Shown in pieces: positions 30,504-33,618 of a stretch of 33,618 bases of DNA; the first letter of the stretch is position 1; each line of letters starts with the position of its first letter. The notes below the pieces were generated by a model. It was not told the origin of the DNA. It ran no database searches and worked only from the letters and a program-made list of their open reading frames with translations. A program made the position numbers and the translations under genes. This DNA is from a bacterium (lineage in GTDB: Bacteria > Hydrothermota > UBA3073 > JACQXS01): NCBI GenBank assembly GCA_030592575.1, contig JAUVIV010000018.1, positions 1-33,618 of the forward strand, given 5' to 3'.

Positions 30504-33500
30504 TCATTTAAGTAAGATAAGCTTCTTTGTTTCCTTATACACTTTTTCTGTTCCATCTTTTGCGAAGAACTTCATAAAATAGATTCCAGCTGAGAATTCT
30601 TTACTATCCCATTTGACAGTATAATAACCTATTTCTTTCTCATTGTCTATGAGTGTCTTTACGCATCTACCAGTTATATCATAAATTCTCAATGATACTT
30701 TACTCTTTGTCGGTAACTGATACTTAATAATTGTGGATTTAAAAAATGGATTCGGCTCGTTTTGTGAAAACTTGAAAACCTTTGGCATTGCCAAATCTAC
30801 TTTGTCTGTATTGTCAGTATATACAAGTCTTTCTTCGTTAACTTGTGGAGATATTGACCCAGTATTAGAACAAAACAACAAGTCACCTTCATGTCCTATA
30901 GAGCAGTCTGTAAATGTAGCACTTGCGTCAGCTCCGAAAGTTTCAACCCGCCAGTATTGTTTTCCGTTTTCGGTACTTATTATAAATTGAGCAGAATCAG
31001 CAATCAGAGTACCATACACTTCAATCTCCGGAACTGTAGTATCTTGTCCACTATTCTGATCATCTGAAGGACAAAAATACATAGTAACACCGGGCTCAAT
31101 CGTTAAAGTAACTCCTGAATCCACTGTCAAATCTCCAGTTATATAAGTATTACATCCATAAATCATATCGTCTATTATCTCTCCACTGGTCAAACGAGGC
31201 ATTATAACATTTTTTGTTCCGTATTGTATCCTATAAGGAGCTTCCTGCCCGTATGTATATGTATAATGTAAAGTAGCTAACAGTCCATTCATTACAAACT
31301 GGTTATGTGGCTCTATAGAAACCTGTGGAAAATATTCATTAATATTTCCGCCAATTATATTATCTATATCGCCCGGATTTTCCCAGTTTGTGCCGGTAAA
31401 ACAACTATAATTTATCTGATAAACTCCATTATGAGTTTCTTCCTGCCACAAAATTTGAGACCCACCTACTATTACCGGATACCGACTTTTCTTAATACTA
31501 TTGCTTATATTTGTAGGTATTCTCATCCACCACATCCAATTGGTAGTACCTCTGGGAGTAAGAAGCTTTCCTGTATAATATATGTCGTTATTATCTTCCC
31601 ATACAATATGTGCTCTGTTCCCATCCCATATCTCTAATGATGGATTACTTCCGGTACTAATTATACTGGTTGTCCATTCATTTCCTTCTTTAAATGCATA
31701 ATAGACAGTAGGATTGTCTGTATGCTGAAAGGAATAGACTATATGTGGTTTTTGAGAACGATCTAAATCAATAGAAGGTTTGGGAAGGGATGAGGGAGCT
31801 AAGGCTAAATAGGAATCTATTTCATTTGGAAAATCTGTATCAGGTGAATTTACAGGAAAAGTTTTGTAGAAAACTTTATATGAATATGGAGGCTCAAAAT
31901 TCGGAGATTCTCCTCCATCACCCTCAATAGACGGAACTACGCCTACGCCAAAAGCTATATGCACATTATTATCATCGTCAATAGCTATTGATGGTGCGGA
32001 AATTCTTAAAAACTCATCTTCATATAATTTGTAAGGTAATGGTGGTGGAGACATATATCCTGCCGGTGCAGGGTCTGGTTCAGGGTCAAGAATTTCAGGA
32101 ACTCCTGAATTCTGATAATAGAGCACACTTTTACCATCTTCTTCACCAACCCAGCAAATAATTGGCTTTGGTGACTCACTCTTATCCAATGCCAGAGCAG
32201 GAGAGTTACCACTTCCAAATGTCCAGGTAGTAGCCCATTTAGTTCCTCCGTCATTACTCATTGCATATCGGATATCTCCATAAGTAGAAGATACAAGATG
32301 TAATCTATCATATTCATCCATAATAAGTTTTCTCTGGTTATTGTAAGTAGTAGAGTTATTCTGCTCTGAAGTAAAATAAGTATATTTCATAAGGGTATCG
32401 GCCGAAAATTTATTAATAAGATTATTTTCAAAAACTCCAGCGTTTCCAGCTACCTGTCCTCTTATGAGATCGATATCATCAAGGCTCTTGTCTCCATTTG
32501 TTAGCGTAAAGATAAAAGCTTTGTCTAACCAATCTCTATTAGCAAGCCATGTTTCAAAAAAAGACTTGTACATCTCTGCTTGTTGTTCATTGCTATAACC
32601 AAAATGAGGTCTTGCTCCTGGGATTGTATTCCAGTATCCCATCTCTGTTGCCCATATTTTTTTGTCTGGTGCTCCAAGGTTATCTAAAAAACTTCTCAAC
32701 CCATATTTATCTCCAAGTGTCCAAAGATTTTCACCGGGATTATCAGGATTGACCGTAAAATAATTAGCACTAATTATATCTAAAAAATCCTTTCCACCTT
32801 TATCCAACATTCCTTTCCAAAAGTCATACGGGTCTAAGAAGTGAAATCCTCCTTCATCGTTCCAAAATTCTTGCCAGGGCATAACCGATGGAGCTACAAC
32901 TTTAGCTTCTGGGTCTGCACTATGTACTGCATTAGCACATACCTTCAAATAATAATGAAGACGTTCTATTGTCCCTTTTTCCGGGCTTTTGTAATAAGAA
33001 GAAAAAAAACAGGGCTCATTACATAAATTCCAATACTTAATTGGCTTTGTAAGACCCGGCATAGTAAAACCATCATCTTCTCCATCATATCGGTTAATGG
33101 TTTCTATGCAAACTTCTGCCCATTTCAAAGGATTATCTGACCAAGGAAACCAACCCGGAGGTCCACAACCACTCAAAAGATTAAGGTCAAGCTCCTGCAT
33201 ATAAACTACAAGTGAATCACTACGTCCCCATTCAAAATAATTCTCATCAAGTGGAATAGCACCCGGTGCACAATTAGCTCTATTCCAGCTAATTCCGGCA
33301 CGTTTCATTGTCTTGAGCACCGGATAATAATACGGACGCCACTTTGTTTCATCTAAAACACAATCGTCACCACCGTAAGAAGGCAATTCAGTGAATTTAG
33401 TAGGAAAAACTGCAACTGTCCCCCAGGGTGATTCCTCACTCCCATACAACAAACTAAAACTAAAACAAAAAATCCCAAATATCAAAATACCCTTAAAAGC

Positions 33501-33512
33501 TTTATATAACAT
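30504..33512 (-). CDS. Secreted clan GH-A glycoside-hydrolase-like protein with beta-propeller, beta-helix segment and T9SS sorting domain
   Basis: A 1002-residue exported protein. A signal peptide covers about 1-24. Residues 45-350 look like a TIM-barrel glycosidase of clan GH-A: acid/base E166 in WNLCNEPCFF (after strand 4) and candidate nucleophile E290 in IWATEMGYWN (strand 7), closest in feel to GH39/GH5. About 385-750 contain repeated strands of the type L-V-S-S-x-x-G-D-I-R-Y and AHIVWEDNNDIYY, like a sialidase-type propeller. About 780-890 look like a short right-handed beta-helix (TLTIEPGVTMYF). Residues 915-1002 are a por-type sorting domain (SLRIYDITGRCVKTLI, SAGIYFMKFF). AGGAGG precedes the ATG. 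The glycan substrate is unknown. Confidence 0.85.
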   Translation of the reverse strand: MLYKAFKGILIFGIFCFSFSLLYGSEESPWGTVAVFPTKFTELPSYGGDDCVLDETKWRPYYYPVLKTMKRAGISWNRANCAPGAIPLDENYFEWGRSDSLVVYMQELDLNLLSGCGPPGWFPWSDNPLKWAEVCIETINRYDGEDDGFTMPGLTKPIKYWNLCNEPCFFSSYYKSPEKGTIERLHYYLKVCANAVHSADPEAKVVAPSVMPWQEFWNDEGGFHFLDPYDFWKGMLDKGGKDFLDIISANYFTVNPDNPGENLWTLGDKYGLRSFLDNLGAPDKKIWATEMGYWNTIPGARPHFGYSNEQQAEMYKSFFETWLANRDWLDKAFIFTLTNGDKSLDDIDLIRGQVAGNAGVFENNLINKFSADTLMKYTYFTSEQNNSTTYNNQRKLIMDEYDRLHLVSSTYGDIRYAMSNDGGTKWATTWTFGSGNSPALALDKSESPKPIICWVGEEDGKSVLYYQNSGVPEILDPEPDPAPAGYMSPPPLPYKLYEDEFLRISAPSIAIDDDNNVHIAFGVGVVPSIEGDGGESPNFEPPYSYKVFYKTFPVNSPDTDFPNEIDSYLALAPSSLPKPSIDLDRSQKPHIVYSFQHTDNPTVYYAFKEGNEWTTSIISTGSNPSLEIWDGNRAHIVWEDNNDIYYTGKLLTPRGTTNWMWWMRIPTNISNSIKKSRYPVIVGGSQILWQEETHNGVYQINYSCFTGTNWENPGDIDNIIGGNINEYFPQVSIEPHNQFVMNGLLATLHYTYTYGQEAPYRIQYGTKNVIMPRLTSGEIIDDMIYGCNTYITGDLTVDSGVTLTIEPGVTMYFCPSDDQNSGQDTTVPEIEVYGTLIADSAQFIISTENGKQYWRVETFGADASATFTDCSIGHEGDLLFCSNTGSISPQVNEERLVYTDNTDKVDLAMPKVFKFSQNEPNPFFKSTIIKYQLPTKSKVSLRIYDITGRCVKTLIDNEKEIGYYTVKWDSKEFSAGIYFMKFFAKDGTEKVYKETKKLILLK

Positions 33513-33530
33513 TGTTCCTCCTATTTTTTT

Positions 33531-33558
33531 AGTATATTACTTCTGCAAAATTTTCAAA
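33531..33558 (-). promoter_or_regulatory. Weak promoter candidate of the secreted glycosidase gene
   Basis: TTTGAA (33553-33558), 16-bp spacer, TATACT (33531-33536) on the minus strand, giving a leader of about 12 nt to the ribosome-site region. The sequence beyond 33558 to the window end shows no gene. Confidence 0.35.
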
Positions 33559-33618
33559 CTCTTACAAATGTGTATGAACATTTATCTCCCATCTACTATT
33601 GCCGAGAACTTTTTTAAC

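Overview
The window looks like chromosomal DNA of an A+T-rich, strictly anaerobic bacterium. The reasons are a full set of anaerobe oxygen/nitric-oxide defence genes (superoxide reductase, rubrerythrin, flavodiiron protein, hybrid cluster protein), an indolepyruvate:ferredoxin oxidoreductase subunit beside a phenylacetate-CoA ligase, an archaeal-type phosphoglycerate mutase, and two large secreted proteins ending in a por-type (T9SS-like) C-terminal sorting domain. I infer an FCB-related or candidate-phylum (WOR-3/Stahlbacteria-like) bacterium; no rRNA is present to prove it. A release factor 2 gene and several TGA stops indicate the standard bacterial code.

Layout. 0-2.7 kb: a Cys/Met-metabolism PLP enzyme, a repeat-filled gap, ribose-5-phosphate isomerase B, then tRNA-Gly and tRNA-Cys. 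3.1-5.7 kb (+): iorB, paaK and a small membrane protein. 5.7-17.4 kb (-): a stress-defence island. Its upstream end is perR - Fe-S protein - hcp - MTH1187-like protein - fprA - hrb - nfu - glutaredoxin. It continues with a cysteine-desulfurase-like gene, an orphan PD-(D/E)XK nuclease-like gene among palindromes, iscU - permease/HMA, and dfx - rubrerythrin - ferritin-like protein - ogg (frameshifted). 17.7-20.7 kb: a CsgG-like/outer-membrane-like protein and a secreted SBBP-like protein facing each other across a shared terminator. 20.9-30.5 kb (-): DUF2851 protein, prfB, MazG-like protein, apgM, phosphohexomutase, glycine-rich membrane protein, tRNA-Thr, four-helix-bundle (23S-IVP) protein, tRNA-Phe, ymdB-like, pgeF, mutL. 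30.5-33.5 kb (-): a 1002-residue secreted clan GH-A glycoside-hydrolase-like protein.

How the genes fit together. The PerR-headed block pairs NO reduction (FprA with its rubredoxin partner Hrb, and Hcp) with Fe-S repair or assembly (Nfu, IscU, glutaredoxin). The dfx-rbr-ferritin-like block removes superoxide and peroxide, and Ogg would repair oxidised guanine. The IscS homologue has lost the PLP-binding lysine (Asp203 instead) but keeps its catalytic-loop cysteine, as reported for Archaeoglobus fulgidus IscS; Fe-S assembly here may not use it as a desulfurase.

The most unusual signals are this lysine-less IscS; a YmdB-family protein lacking four of seven metal ligands; arrays of about five 7-bp units (35-37 bp) found once between genes and three times in frame inside one phosphohexomutase gene; a 23S-IVP-type gene bounded by inverted repeats between two tRNAs; several promoters placed so that transcription should start at the ATG (leaderless mRNAs); and gaps built from shared short repeat modules.
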